Below, piece after piece: positions 34,449-44,035 of a stretch of 64,000 bases of DNA. The translations under genes were made by a program, and so were the position numbers. The notes beneath the pieces are model-generated. The model made no database searches. It had not been told where the DNA came from and worked only from the letters and a program-made list of their open reading frames with translations. The stretch comes from Ostrinia nubilalis (taxonomy: Eukaryota; Arthropoda; Insecta; Lepidoptera; Crambidae). The stretch covers positions 7,321,001 to 7,385,000 of the forward strand of contig NC_087111.1 in NCBI RefSeq assembly GCF_963855985.1. The letters are read 5' to 3'. Position 1 is the stretch's first letter, and each line of letters begins with the position of its first letter.

Positions 34449-35535
34449 ATGGCAACAAGGGGACCCGCAACAAACAAAACTGGGGAGATGCCCGCCTGCG
34501 CAGGGTGCCGCCGCAATATCACAGACAGGCGATACCTGAAATGTTGTAGGTGCGCGCAGTACTGGCACATAGATTGTGTAAATATTCCCGAGTGCAGATT
34601 CTACAACACTATGACGTCGGAGCACAAGAGCAGGTGGATATGCCCAGAATGCGTCTGTAGCCAGCGGAAGGGGGGTGACAACACCGAGACGCCGGTCAAG
34701 TCCTCGGAGGTCAGCCATGTAACCACCCGTCGGGCGGCCGCGGCGGCCCGCACGGAGAGTCTGGACGAGACGGGGATGTCTCTGGATGATGACACCCAGA
34801 CAGCGGAGGAACAGAGCATCGAGGAGAGGGTACTTCCGGCGACTGGCGGCGTCCAGCCAGCTCTGGTTTCGCTAAACGAGGCCGTCCGGAGCATGATGAG
34901 CGAGCTTCGCCAATTTAGGGAAGAAATGCGGGACGAAGTGAAAACCAGGCGAGCCGAGATCAAGTCTCTCAGGGACGGCTTGCTGCAGTTGTCGGAGAGG
35001 GTGGACAGCTGCAGGACTCACGTCGTCGGCCTGGACGAGCGAATGAAGGCGCTGGAGCTCAAGGCCAACCAGGGCGACGAGGCCAACGCGGCGCGTCTGG
35101 ACGCGATCGAGCGACGACTGGAGGCCGCGGAGCGTCCGGGCCCGGCTGGCGAGGGCGCGGCGTCGGTCGCGGAGCTGGAGCGGACGGTCGCGGGACTCAG
35201 GCTCGAGCTGAACGACCGGGACCAGGAGGCCCTGCTCGCGGACCTCGAGATCGGCCAGCTCCCGGAGCAGAAGGGCGAGAACGTCCTGCACAGCGTCGCC
35301 GTGCTCGCCGCGCGCCTGGGCGTGCCGCTGGAGGAGCGCGACGTGGTGTTCGCGGAGCGCGTGGGCGCGCCGCCGGCCGAGGGCGCGCGGGCGCGGCGCG
35401 TGGTGGTGCGGCTGGCGCGCCGCCAGCTGCGCGACGAGCTGCTGCGGGCCGCGCGCACGCGCCGCGGGGTGCCGGAGGGGAGCGGCCGGGTGTTCGTGAA
35501 CGAGCGCCTGACGCGCGTGCACAAAGAACTGCTTT
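34449..35535 (+). CDS. LINE ORF1 protein (PHD finger, coiled coil, FP-like domain), fused to ORF2 remnant
   Basis: The frame opens with ATG at 34449 and runs to a stop at 35588, but codons after about 35530 come from ORF2 in the wrong frame. Residues 17-68 form a C4HC3 PHD-type finger (C17, C20, C32/C33, C35, H40, C43, C65, C68). Residues ~135-240 are rich in heptads of a coiled coil (LRQFREEMRDEVKTRRAEIK). Residues ~255-360 (LADLEIGQLPEQKGENVL onward, ending VFVNERLTRVHKE) resemble the C-terminal domain of baculovirus FP-type and LINE ORF1 RNA-binding proteins. Its role would be as RNA-binding partner of the LINE RNP. The 3' half is strikingly GC-rich, and base composition falls sharply at the ORF2 join near 35,521. 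The ORF1 itself looks intact to that join. Confidence 0.75.
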
Positions 35536-35541
35536 TACCGC

Positions 35542-36159
35542 TTAAAGATTTTATACAACTTGAGGCCCTATTTAAGCGAAAGCCTTAGAATATCTTTATG
35601 TGAGTCACTCGTATTGAGCAAACTTAACTACTGTGACACAGTGTATGGCCCGTGCCTGCTGGGTAGATCGTCACGTCTCATTCAAAGGGTACAAAACGCA
35701 TGCGCCCGCTTTTGTTTCACTGTTCCTCCGAGATCACACATCACTCCATTCCTAAACTCATCAAACATGTTAAGGATGGCTGCTCGGCGAAGATTGCACC
35801 TGGCCACCATGTTGTTTGGCATACTGGATAGTGCGAGGCCTAAGTATCTGTTCAGCAAACTGGAATGGGCCCAAGCTCAGAGTAGATATCCAAAGAGGCT
35901 ATGCACTCACATATTTGCTACACCCAAACATCGCACAGCAGCTTTTCGCGGATCATTCAGATTTGCGGCGTCCCGGTGCTGGAACGACCTGCCTCCTCCT
36001 CTGCGCGCCCTGAAAACAAAATTCACTTTTAAACATCATCTGAGAAAATATTTAATGGAATTGCAAAAGATTGACAATGATGGGTTACTTACCAACGGGT
36101 CATGCGCGGCAAGCGTAGGAGACCTATCAGGGCGTCCTGGCGCCGGTAAGCCGCAGTAA
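35542..36159 (+). pseudogene. LINE ORF2 C-terminal remnant
   Basis: The frame reads (ILYN)LRPYLSESLRISLCESL and then LVLSKLNYCDTVYGP, RVQNACARFCF and RSHITPFLNSSNMLRMAARR. It ends with CWNDLPPPLRALKTKFTFKH. This is the thumb and C-terminal tail that follow the RT domain in CR1/jockey-type ORF2. The FADD/YADD active site and the endonuclease are absent, so it cannot encode an active enzyme. It is open from the junction to the TAA at 36157 without interruption, which indicates that the deletion is not old. Confidence 0.75.
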
Positions 36160-37543
36160 AATGATGGACAGAGGCCGTGATCATGATCATAGAGCGCTGG
36201 GTTCTTCCAAGGTTGCACCATTCCCATTCCTATTCCCCATTTTCATTCTCGGGGCCCTCCCTGCGCATGAGTGCATCCTATGGGGGAAAGTTAATTAGTA
36301 TTATTTTTATTAAATTCGATGTAACGAACTAAACTTTATGTAAATGGTTAGCTTTCTCACCAAGTTACTCGCACTTCATGCCAAAAAACCAAGGCAATGG
36401 GTGGAAATCAAAACGCCGGGCACTCCGTTTAGCGTCGTCTTGGGCCTGCTTTATTTTATTTATTCTGTTCTCTGGCTTGACCTTTGTAGTGTGTAGCTAT
36501 AAATCACCTTCTTCAAAATCAAAATCAGGAATCAAAGTGGTGAAGTCCAGTTCCAAGGGTGAAATCACGTTTTTGTTGCGTGGCAGCATGTGGTCGTCAA
36601 TAAATCTTCAACCATTTTCTTTTATTTTTTTTTATTTTTTTTTCTTTTCTCTGTTTTTTTTTTCCCGTTTCACGCCTTTGAGTTTTGTGGCATTCACAGG
36701 GGAAGTAAAATAGCTTAAGGGTATTTAAATGGTATAATTTATTAAACATTTTTATAAAAGTTTTAAAGTTGAAATAATTTATTTTATGTTTGTCTGGTCG
36801 ATCTGTGAATTGTGATTGTGTGATTTTTTGTTTTTGTCCTTGCATTGGTGCACACTGGGTTGGCCATAACCATGGCCATGACATTTATCCTGTGGGTCTG
36901 GACAAAGTGCACATTATATTTGCAAGTCAGTCCAAAAGCGATCGCTAAGACTTTTTTTCTATGGATTTTTTGACAAATTCGATTTTTGATTCATTTATAA
37001 AAGTGCATTTTGTCTAGGGGGGCTGGCGTCATGAGTCGACTCCAGTGTTGTATCCTAATTTATTTTTTTTATTTTTTGTGTGTATTTTCTCAACATAGCA
37101 AAATTGGTGCGGTGAGATAGTGGCGCCCTCTTGTCAATGTCAATGTCTTGTTTAATGTTTTGTTTTTTGTATTTAAAATGTTGGTTGGAGAGGCACCCGC
37201 TGAAAACCAGCGTCGGGGCACGCGTGCATGCACGCGTGGCTCGATTAATGCTGAGCGGGCGCCTTTTTGGCACAAAATATTATGCGTGTATAGTTTTAAG
37301 TCCCTTTGTTCTGTTTTTCTGTTTTCTTTTGTGTCAAATAAAGTTTTTCTTATTCTTATTCTTATTCTTACTTCTAACAATAAGGTATAACTTCTAACAA
37401 TATGACATTGCTATGAAAATCATTTCGATGTACACTTATAATACCTACCTGTTATTTAGTTTTTCTGAGTTAAACCTACGCACCTACCTATCTATTCGCC
37501 GTTCCCATGGGCGGGCCAGCTGCTGCAGGAAGGACAGCCGCTC
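36160..37543. other. LINE 3' UTR, tail and 5' flank of the BEL element
   Basis: 36160-37370 is the presumed LINE 3' UTR (T-rich runs at 36608-36665, AATAAAG at 37337). ACTTCTAACAAT is repeated at 37370-37381 and 37390-37401. From about 37402 to 37543 is host or older repeat DNA into which the BEL element inserted. Confidence 0.5.
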
Positions 37544-37808
37544 TGTACGGTGCGTCACCGTACAATTGCAAACATCAGCAATATATTGCTATGCGCGGCT
37601 GACCCAATTTTATATTTTATGTTTTACATTATTTTAAGTTTAGTGTTCGATTTAGCAGCCTAACAAGTGGCCGCGACTCTCGTTAATCAATTATTGTACC
37701 TTTATACGTAATCAAGTAATAAATATCTACATTCAACAAGGAGTTTGAATCATTCTCTTCATAATCAACATAATCAAGAAAGGTGTATAGCTAGCAATAG
37801 ACCATACA
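37544..37808 (+). repeat. 5' LTR of the BEL element
   Basis: This LTR is 265 bp, TG...CA. Near its start is a 7-bp inverted repeat TACGGTG-CGT-CACCGTA (37546-37562), then the perfect palindrome AGCAATATATTGCT (37577-37590). A TATATTTTAT box lies near 37611, and AATAAA at 37718-37723 is a candidate polyadenylation signal. The R boundaries cannot be set by eye. Confidence 0.92.
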
Positions 37809-37814
37809 TCTTTA

Positions 37815-37827
37815 TTCGAGCCGGATT
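37815..37827 (+). promoter_or_regulatory. Possible primer-binding site (tRNA-Tyr-like)
   Basis: TTCGAGCCGGATT is complementary to the T-arm/acceptor side of eukaryotic tRNA-Tyr as I remember it (ATTCCGGCTCGAA or a close variant). The six bases before it, directly after the LTR, do not match the complement of the tRNA 3' end (expected TGGTCC). The site is either an internal-priming design or coincidence. Confidence 0.35.
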
Positions 37828-37977
37828 TATCTACAATCAAGAAAACTCAGTGCTTTGTGAATCTCGCGTACGGAGCGAATCGGTCCATTTGGCCTCCCGG
37901 AAGAGGGTCTCACCAACTGGATTGAGAAGGCGCATAATCTGTACAGAGTTCGCAAGGACATTGGGGACTAGTACCTA

Positions 37978-38240
37978 AACAAGAAATCAAGAATCAAGCA
38001 AATACATTAAACAAGAAATCAAGAAACAAGTAAGCATTCATCAAACAAGCAAGCAATCAAGAAACAAGTAAGCAATCAAGAAACAAGTAAGCATTCATCA
38101 AACAAGTAAGAAATCAAGAAACAAGTAAGAAATAAAGAAACAAGCAAGCATTAATCAAACACTCGAACACTCATCAAAAAGCAAGTAAATCAGGTACAAA
38201 TACAATTTATAGCAAGCAATTTCAATCAATTTCAAGCAAT
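37978..38240 (+). repeat. Irregular tandem repeats in the BEL leader
   Basis: Units of about 19-45 bp built from AATCAAGAAACAAGTAAGCA and CATTCATCAAACAAG recur many times, giving a purine-rich leader almost free of G/C pairs and of ATG. Confidence 0.8.
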
Positions 38241-38248
38241 AATCAAGC

Positions 38249-41200
38249 ATGTCTTCAATGGAAGATATTTTAGCAAACCAAGAGCAACTCATAGATGCAA
38301 TTTACAAAATCCAAACCAATTTCAAGAAAGACGGACGTGAAAGAAAAACAGCAGATTATATTAAACGCAAAATATCTACTTTAGACAATTACTGGGTAGA
38401 ATTCAACAACAATCACATACAGTTGTGGGCGTGTCAAAACAAGTCTCATGCCTACTTCACCGAAAACAAGTATGAACATATGAAGTCGACGTATGAAAAC
38501 ATCAAAACAGCTCTGCAAATGTACGAGCCAATGACAGAATCCAGGCCGCCGACTCCCCTACTCAAACCTGCAACACCATTAGCAGCACCATCGACATCCA
38601 CGGCTCCAGCTACACCCAAGGAGTCGCGTGGTACTAACAGCAAAACAGAAGACTTACTGAAAAAGCAAGCAAGTAACTTCAGAGCGTTTCATAGAACGAC
38701 ATCCAATATCAACATCGATTCTATAACTGAGAAATGGGAGTTGGAAGACCTGCTTAATTCTCTGCAATCACGCTGGTCAGCCATTGACAGTCTCCACTGG
38801 GAGATTGATAGCGAAACTCAAGGCACCAGTAACAACGAATACGATAGAGCATTTTCATCATACGAGCAAATGTATAACAACATCAAACGAACCATAAACA
38901 GCAAGCTTTGGTCGGTATCCCATCGGGAAAAATCCACTCCTCAGATGGATATACCTACCTTCAGTGGAAATTACCATCAGTGGACCTCCTTCAAGGACTT
39001 GTTCGTTGAAACAATACACAACAACCCCTCGTTATCGAATGCCCAGAAAATGCAGTTCCTCAAGGGCAAGGTGCGAGGAGAAGCAGACAGGCTGATACAA
39101 CATCTACCAATTAGTTCCGACAACTACAATATATGCTGGGAAATACTCAACCATCGATACAATAACAAGAAACTTATCTTCACTTCATACATAAACAACT
39201 TGCTATCAATTCCTGCCGTACAGCAACAATCCTTACATCAAATCAAGCGCCTTCACGACACCACATTGGAAACCCTCAATGCCATAAAAAACCTAGGCAT
39301 TGATATCAGCACATGGGATCCGTTGCTAGTACATCTACTTTCACAAAAACTGGATAATGAATCATTCACCGACTACAATGAATGTCTGGAACAACCACGT
39401 GAACTACCAACGATGTCAGATTTTTTGAACTTCCTGGAATGCAAGTTTACAACAATGGAGTCCTCACGTAGAAAACAAGATTCACCAACGACAAGGCCTT
39501 TAACACATCAAGCTTCGCCAAAGCCAAATAAAACAAGATTTCAAGTATACTCAAACAATAACAACATGGCAGAACAAAACACAAACAACAATCAACTAAG
39601 AACTTACAAGTGTTCTTTATGCAATTACAACAATCATGGAATTTATTTTTGTGAAAAATTCTTATCAATGTCGCCACAACAAAGACTCAATACAGCATCA
39701 AGACTCAAGTTATGCTTCAATTGCCTAATAAAGCACCAAGGAAACTGTAGAGTGCAAAAACGATGCCGAGAATGCCAAGGTCAACATAACACAGTATTAC
39801 ACGAAGCCTTTGCATCACCAAATAACACAGCAAGACCAAGTACATCAAGAATGGTCAACCACAGCAACTCCTCCACGACTACTGTTCCCATTCAACAACA
39901 TGAGTCACCCGAAGTACTGTTGGCAACTGCGATCGTACAAGTTCAAGCCGCCAATGGCAACTACTACAAACTACGAGCACTACTCGACCAAGGATCGCAA
40001 ACATCAATTATCACCGAGAAAGCAGCTCAAATTTTATCATTACCACGACGTCAATGTACTGGAGTCATAACTGGAATCGGAGCCAAGGAAAATAACTGCA
40101 AGGGAATAATAAACATAACTATCAAGTCAAATAACTGCGAATATACATTACAAACCGACGTGCTTATTATGAAAACGCTAATTAACAACCTGCCAAGTAA
40201 CACATTATCGAAACCATCATGGCAGTTCCTGGAAAACATACAACTAGCAGACCCTGAGTTCTACAAAAGTCGCCCCGTCGACCTACTTTTGGGGGCGGAG
40301 GTGTACTCTAACATCATCTTGGATGGCATCTGTCGAGAAAACAATCAAACACCAATTGCGCAACAAACGCGATTTGGTTGGATATTAAGCGGAAGCGCCA
40401 ATACAACTACATTACAATGCAACGTCTTATTAAACAACATTGAAGATATACAACGATTTTGGCAAATTGAAGACATTACACAACAAGAGTCATCATTATC
40501 ATCTGAAGATCAAGCATGCATAGAATTTTACAAAGCAACAACCGTTCGACGAGAGGATGGGAGATATCAAGTAAAACTTCCTCTAAAACCCAACTTCATA
40601 CAAGGATTGGGAACGTCAAAACACAGGGCCATTGCGCAATTCAATCAACTGGAACAAAAATTTACGAAGCAAAATGACACCGCAATTAATTACAAAACTT
40701 TTATCGACGAATACCTAACATCAGGTCACATGCAACTTGCACGTGGCAACACGACACCGGAATACTTTTTACCTCACCACTGTGTCTTACGCAACGAGTC
40801 GACAACAACTGCACTTAGAGTTGTGTTTAACGCATCTGCAAAAACTTCTACTGGGATGAGCCTCAATGACCTCATGTATAGAGGCCCCAACCTACAACAA
40901 GATCTACAGTTTTTAATCTTAAAATGGCGACAATACAAGTATGCATACACAGCTGATATCGAAAAAATGTTTCGACAGATATGGTTAAATGAACATATGG
41001 TGAAATGGAAGACCTTCGTAGCGAACAGAGTCAAGCAAGTGACTGAAATATTGCCTGGAAGCGACTGGCGATACGTCAAATCTCAAGATAATCCCGCTGA
41101 TTGTGCTAGCAGGGGTCTGACAGTCACTCAATTAGAAAAGCATTCTCTTTGGTGGCAAGGTCCAAGCTGGCTACATTCATACGAAGATCAACCCGAACAA

Positions 41201-44035
41201 GCGTCGTTCGAAACAAGTGAAGATCTGAAACAGAAAAAACAAGTTAATACATCTACATACCAAGAAATGAGCACCATCAAGGAATTAATGCAAAAATATA
41301 ACACGTTCAAGAAACTGATTCACATCTTAGCGTGGCTATACAGATTTAAATTGACTACACTAAACAAGAAAAACTTACCATCATATCTTACCTTAGAGGA
41401 AATCCGTTTCTCCAAGTTGAAAATAATTCAACACGTACAGCAAGAATACTTCTCTCAAGAGATAAATGACCTGAAAACTAACGGGATCATCAACTCAAAA
41501 AGCAGCATACTTAACCTCAACCCTCATCTTGACGAACAAGGCATCCTCCGTGTTGGCGGAAGACTAAGACATGCACAGATAAGCTCGGAAATGAAGCATC
41601 CTATCATCATTCCACATGCAAGTCATCTTATCGACCTCTTAATCGATGAAGCTCACGCTCTCACTTACCACGGTGGGGCACGTTTAACGACCTCATTCCT
41701 TCGTCAACGATACTGGATTGTGGGTGGCATCAGGGCCATCAAGAAGCGCCTACGTGGGTGCGTCAAGTGCAGGCGATACGACACAAACAAGAAACATCAG
41801 ATCATGGGTGACTTACCACACGCTAGAAGCAACCCATCCCGCCCATTTTATCACACCGGCGTGGACTTTACGGGTCACATCATGATAAAGAGCAGCAAAG
41901 GGCGCGGCGTCAAGTGCACAAAGGGTTATGTGGCAGTGTTCGTGTGTATGGCGACCAAGGCTGTACACTTAGAACTTGTCTCTGACCTAACCACATCAGC
42001 ATTCCTAGCCGCTCTAAAGAGAAGGGCTGCTAGACGAGGAAAGCCACATCATATCTATAGTGATAATGGCACCAACTTTATCGGAGCAAGTAAAGCTATA
42101 CAACAAGAATACGAGATACTTCAATCTACTCTTCATCAAAACAACAGTCATTTTATGCAAGAAATAACAGAGATGAACATTCAATGGCATTTTAACGCCC
42201 CTTCCTGGCCTTCAGCAGGCGGCCTCTGGGAGGCTGCAGTAAAGAGCTTAAAATACCACCTCAAACGCGTCGTCGGCGAACAAAAACTGACGTACGAAGA
42301 ATTTTCGACCGTATTATCACAGCTAGAAGGGTGTTTAAACGCAAGACCATTGTGTGCCATCAGTGAAGATCCAGAAGATCTGGATTACCTAACTCCATCG
42401 CACTTCCTATCAAGTGGACCTGTGCTAACATTATTTGAAACAGAGCAAGATCTCAGAACAAGATGGTATCTATGTCAAAAAATATATAACGACATCTGGA
42501 AGAGATGGCGTTCAGAGTACTTAACTCAATTAACTACCAGAGGCAAGTGGAAGCAAAATCAAGAAAACCTCAAAATCAATGATCTGGTAGTCATACACGA
42601 CGACAACTTGCCATCGGGACGGTGGGCCATGGGGCGCGTCGTTGAACTCCACCCTGGCCCCGATGGACACGTGCGAGTAGTTTCATTAAAAACCAAGAAC
42701 GGTTACCTTAGACGCCCGGTAGTTAAATTATCTTTACTGCCTATCAATCAGAACCCAAATCAAGACAGCAAACAAGTTAATACAGCAAGTATATCTCCAA
42801 TACATGAAGAAAACAAGAAACGCGTGAAAAACATTGGTTTCAACTTTAAATCAATAGTATTGGCTCTACTTTATTTTATGAGCATACTTACAACAACATC
42901 ATGCACCTTCGTAAACACACCGCTGAAACAAAACCAAGGAATTTATTTCGATAAAATTTCGGATATGCAAGTAATAAGAGACGACTGGACTGTAGTGGTT
43001 TATTACAAGATGGAACCATACTGGCAAGGGATGAAGACATTCGAAAATTACTTCAATTACTTGGAAGATACATGCAAGAAACTGAACGAAGAAGTGCATT
43101 GTGACGTCATTCTATGGCAGCTACGTCACAGCTACGACGAACTGCAACACTATAATACAATACTGATGACGCAACACACGCGCACACGCTCGCGCAGGCG
43201 ACGCGGTCTAATCAACGCAGTGGGCTCAGTGGCTAATACACTGTTTGGAGTCCTAGATGAGAAGTTTGCCGAGCAGTATCAGAAAGATATTACTCTCATA
43301 CATGATAATGAACAACATTTGGCATCACTGTGGCGAAATCAAACATCTATCGTCGAAGCCGAATATAATTTACTGAAAAGAAGCGAGGAAGCCATCAATA
43401 AGCAACACAAATTAGTAAACAAACACCTAATTAAAATAGAAAACGCCGTGAACATACTTAATTCAGAGGTGTTCAACATTTCACAAGCAAATTACATGAC
43501 GTTGACCGCTGTAGCTGCAAGTAACATGATACACGAACTGCGAAATATGCAAGAAACCCTGCTGAATACGGTCACCGACGTTTATCATGGAAGATTCAAC
43601 TTCCATCTCTTATCACCTGAACAACTTAGAAACGAGCTAAGTGTCATAGCAAGTCAGATCTCAAGTGAACTAACTCTGCCTATAGAGAATATACATGTTA
43701 GTTTACAAAACATATATCATTTATTGAATATCAAGGCCAGAATGTGCGAAGATTACCTACTGTTTGAGATAAAAGTACCTTTAGTCGGCAGAGATTCCTT
43801 CGAAATATTTCATCTCATTCCCGTACCAACTGCAACAAATCATAGCAAGATGATAGACACGATCCCAATATCAGAATTCTTGGCCATCAACTTAGCTAAA
43901 GATGCTTATATCACGATGATAAAAGAAGACATCTCCTCATGTCATCAGCAAGAGCAGACTTATTTATGTCAACTCAAGAAACCTGTATATCACCTCAAGA
44001 ACATGATTCACCTCAACAAAATTCATAGAACATGA
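38249..44035 (+). CDS. BEL gag-pol-env polyprotein, RT core deleted, env truncated
   Basis: The frame has 1,928 codons. Gag (BEL-type, DUF1759-like) is residues ~230-440, with CxxC/CxC zinc knuckles at about 455-515. The aspartic protease is LLDQGSQTS (D580). RT begins with the fingers and TADIEKMFRQI (D903), then breaks near residue 915 (about 40,990-41,003): the FG..YVDD part and RNase H are gone, and the frame resumes at KTFVANRV and NPADCASRG. Integrase has the HHCC finger (H~1136 to C~1174) and a D1206-D1272-E1328 triad (GVDF, SDNGTNF, GGLWEA). Env follows with no stop: a hydrophobic leader (~1536-1552), a furin-type RSRRRR site before G1653 and a GLINAVGSVANTLFG fusion-peptide-like start, as in F-like insect retroviral envelopes. 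The last ~12 codons come from the inserted LINE. The start ATG is the first in frame after the repeat leader. Confidence 0.9.
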   Translation: MSSMEDILANQEQLIDAIYKIQTNFKKDGRERKTADYIKRKISTLDNYWVEFNNNHIQLWACQNKSHAYFTENKYEHMKSTYENIKTALQMYEPMTESRPPTPLLKPATPLAAPSTSTAPATPKESRGTNSKTEDLLKKQASNFRAFHRTTSNINIDSITEKWELEDLLNSLQSRWSAIDSLHWEIDSETQGTSNNEYDRAFSSYEQMYNNIKRTINSKLWSVSHREKSTPQMDIPTFSGNYHQWTSFKDLFVETIHNNPSLSNAQKMQFLKGKVRGEADRLIQHLPISSDNYNICWEILNHRYNNKKLIFTSYINNLLSIPAVQQQSLHQIKRLHDTTLETLNAIKNLGIDISTWDPLLVHLLSQKLDNESFTDYNECLEQPRELPTMSDFLNFLECKFTTMESSRRKQDSPTTRPLTHQASPKPNKTRFQVYSNNNNMAEQNTNNNQLRTYKCSLCNYNNHGIYFCEKFLSMSPQQRLNTASRLKLCFNCLIKHQGNCRVQKRCRECQGQHNTVLHEAFASPNNTARPSTSRMVNHSNSSTTTVPIQQHESPEVLLATAIVQVQAANGNYYKLRALLDQGSQTSIITEKAAQILSLPRRQCTGVITGIGAKENNCKGIINITIKSNNCEYTLQTDVLIMKTLINNLPSNTLSKPSWQFLENIQLADPEFYKSRPVDLLLGAEVYSNIILDGICRENNQTPIAQQTRFGWILSGSANTTTLQCNVLLNNIEDIQRFWQIEDITQQESSLSSEDQACIEFYKATTVRREDGRYQVKLPLKPNFIQGLGTSKHRAIAQFNQLEQKFTKQNDTAINYKTFIDEYLTSGHMQLARGNTTPEYFLPHHCVLRNESTTTALRVVFNASAKTSTGMSLNDLMYRGPNLQQDLQFLILKWRQYKYAYTADIEKMFRQIWLNEHMVKWKTFVANRVKQVTEILPGSDWRYVKSQDNPADCASRGLTVTQLEKHSLWWQGPSWLHSYEDQPEQASFETSEDLKQKKQVNTSTYQEMSTIKELMQKYNTFKKLIHILAWLYRFKLTTLNKKNLPSYLTLEEIRFSKLKIIQHVQQEYFSQEINDLKTNGIINSKSSILNLNPHLDEQGILRVGGRLRHAQISSEMKHPIIIPHASHLIDLLIDEAHALTYHGGARLTTSFLRQRYWIVGGIRAIKKRLRGCVKCRRYDTNKKHQIMGDLPHARSNPSRPFYHTGVDFTGHIMIKSSKGRGVKCTKGYVAVFVCMATKAVHLELVSDLTTSAFLAALKRRAARRGKPHHIYSDNGTNFIGASKAIQQEYEILQSTLHQNNSHFMQEITEMNIQWHFNAPSWPSAGGLWEAAVKSLKYHLKRVVGEQKLTYEEFSTVLSQLEGCLNARPLCAISEDPEDLDYLTPSHFLSSGPVLTLFETEQDLRTRWYLCQKIYNDIWKRWRSEYLTQLTTRGKWKQNQENLKINDLVVIHDDNLPSGRWAMGRVVELHPGPDGHVRVVSLKTKNGYLRRPVVKLSLLPINQNPNQDSKQVNTASISPIHEENKKRVKNIGFNFKSIVLALLYFMSILTTTSCTFVNTPLKQNQGIYFDKISDMQVIRDDWTVVVYYKMEPYWQGMKTFENYFNYLEDTCKKLNEEVHCDVILWQLRHSYDELQHYNTILMTQHTRTRSRRRRGLINAVGSVANTLFGVLDEKFAEQYQKDITLIHDNEQHLASLWRNQTSIVEAEYNLLKRSEEAINKQHKLVNKHLIKIENAVNILNSEVFNISQANYMTLTAVAASNMIHELRNMQETLLNTVTDVYHGRFNFHLLSPEQLRNELSVIASQISSELTLPIENIHVSLQNIYHLLNIKARMCEDYLLFEIKVPLVGRDSFEIFHLIPVPTATNHSKMIDTIPISEFLAINLAKDAYITMIKEDISSCHQQEQTYLCQLKKPVYHLKNMIHLNKIHRT

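Larger units (their letters stand above)
34300..37370 (+). mobile_element. CR1/jockey-group LINE with large internal deletion
   Basis: The layout is a tRNA-like leader, ORF1 (34449 to about 35530), an abrupt join to the last part of ORF2 (about 35542-36159), a ~1.2-kb 3' UTR, an AATAAAG signal (37337) and a TTATTC-type tail (37348-37370). The endonuclease and nearly all of the RT are missing. A PHD-type ORF1 with an FP-like domain is known from CR1-group LINEs of insects (from memory). The 5' boundary is not fixed. Confidence 0.75.

Noticed and set aside
34872..35524. Long minus-strand frames (216 and 168 codons) opposite LINE ORF1
   Set aside because: They are by-products of the very GC-rich plus-strand coding sequence and are Arg/Ala/Ser-rich low-complexity translations.
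41040..41110. BEL pol junction explained as a normal short pol
   Set aside because: The residues before it are RT motif A and those after it belong to the post-RNase H region. The YVDD motif and RNase H residues are nowhere in the frame.
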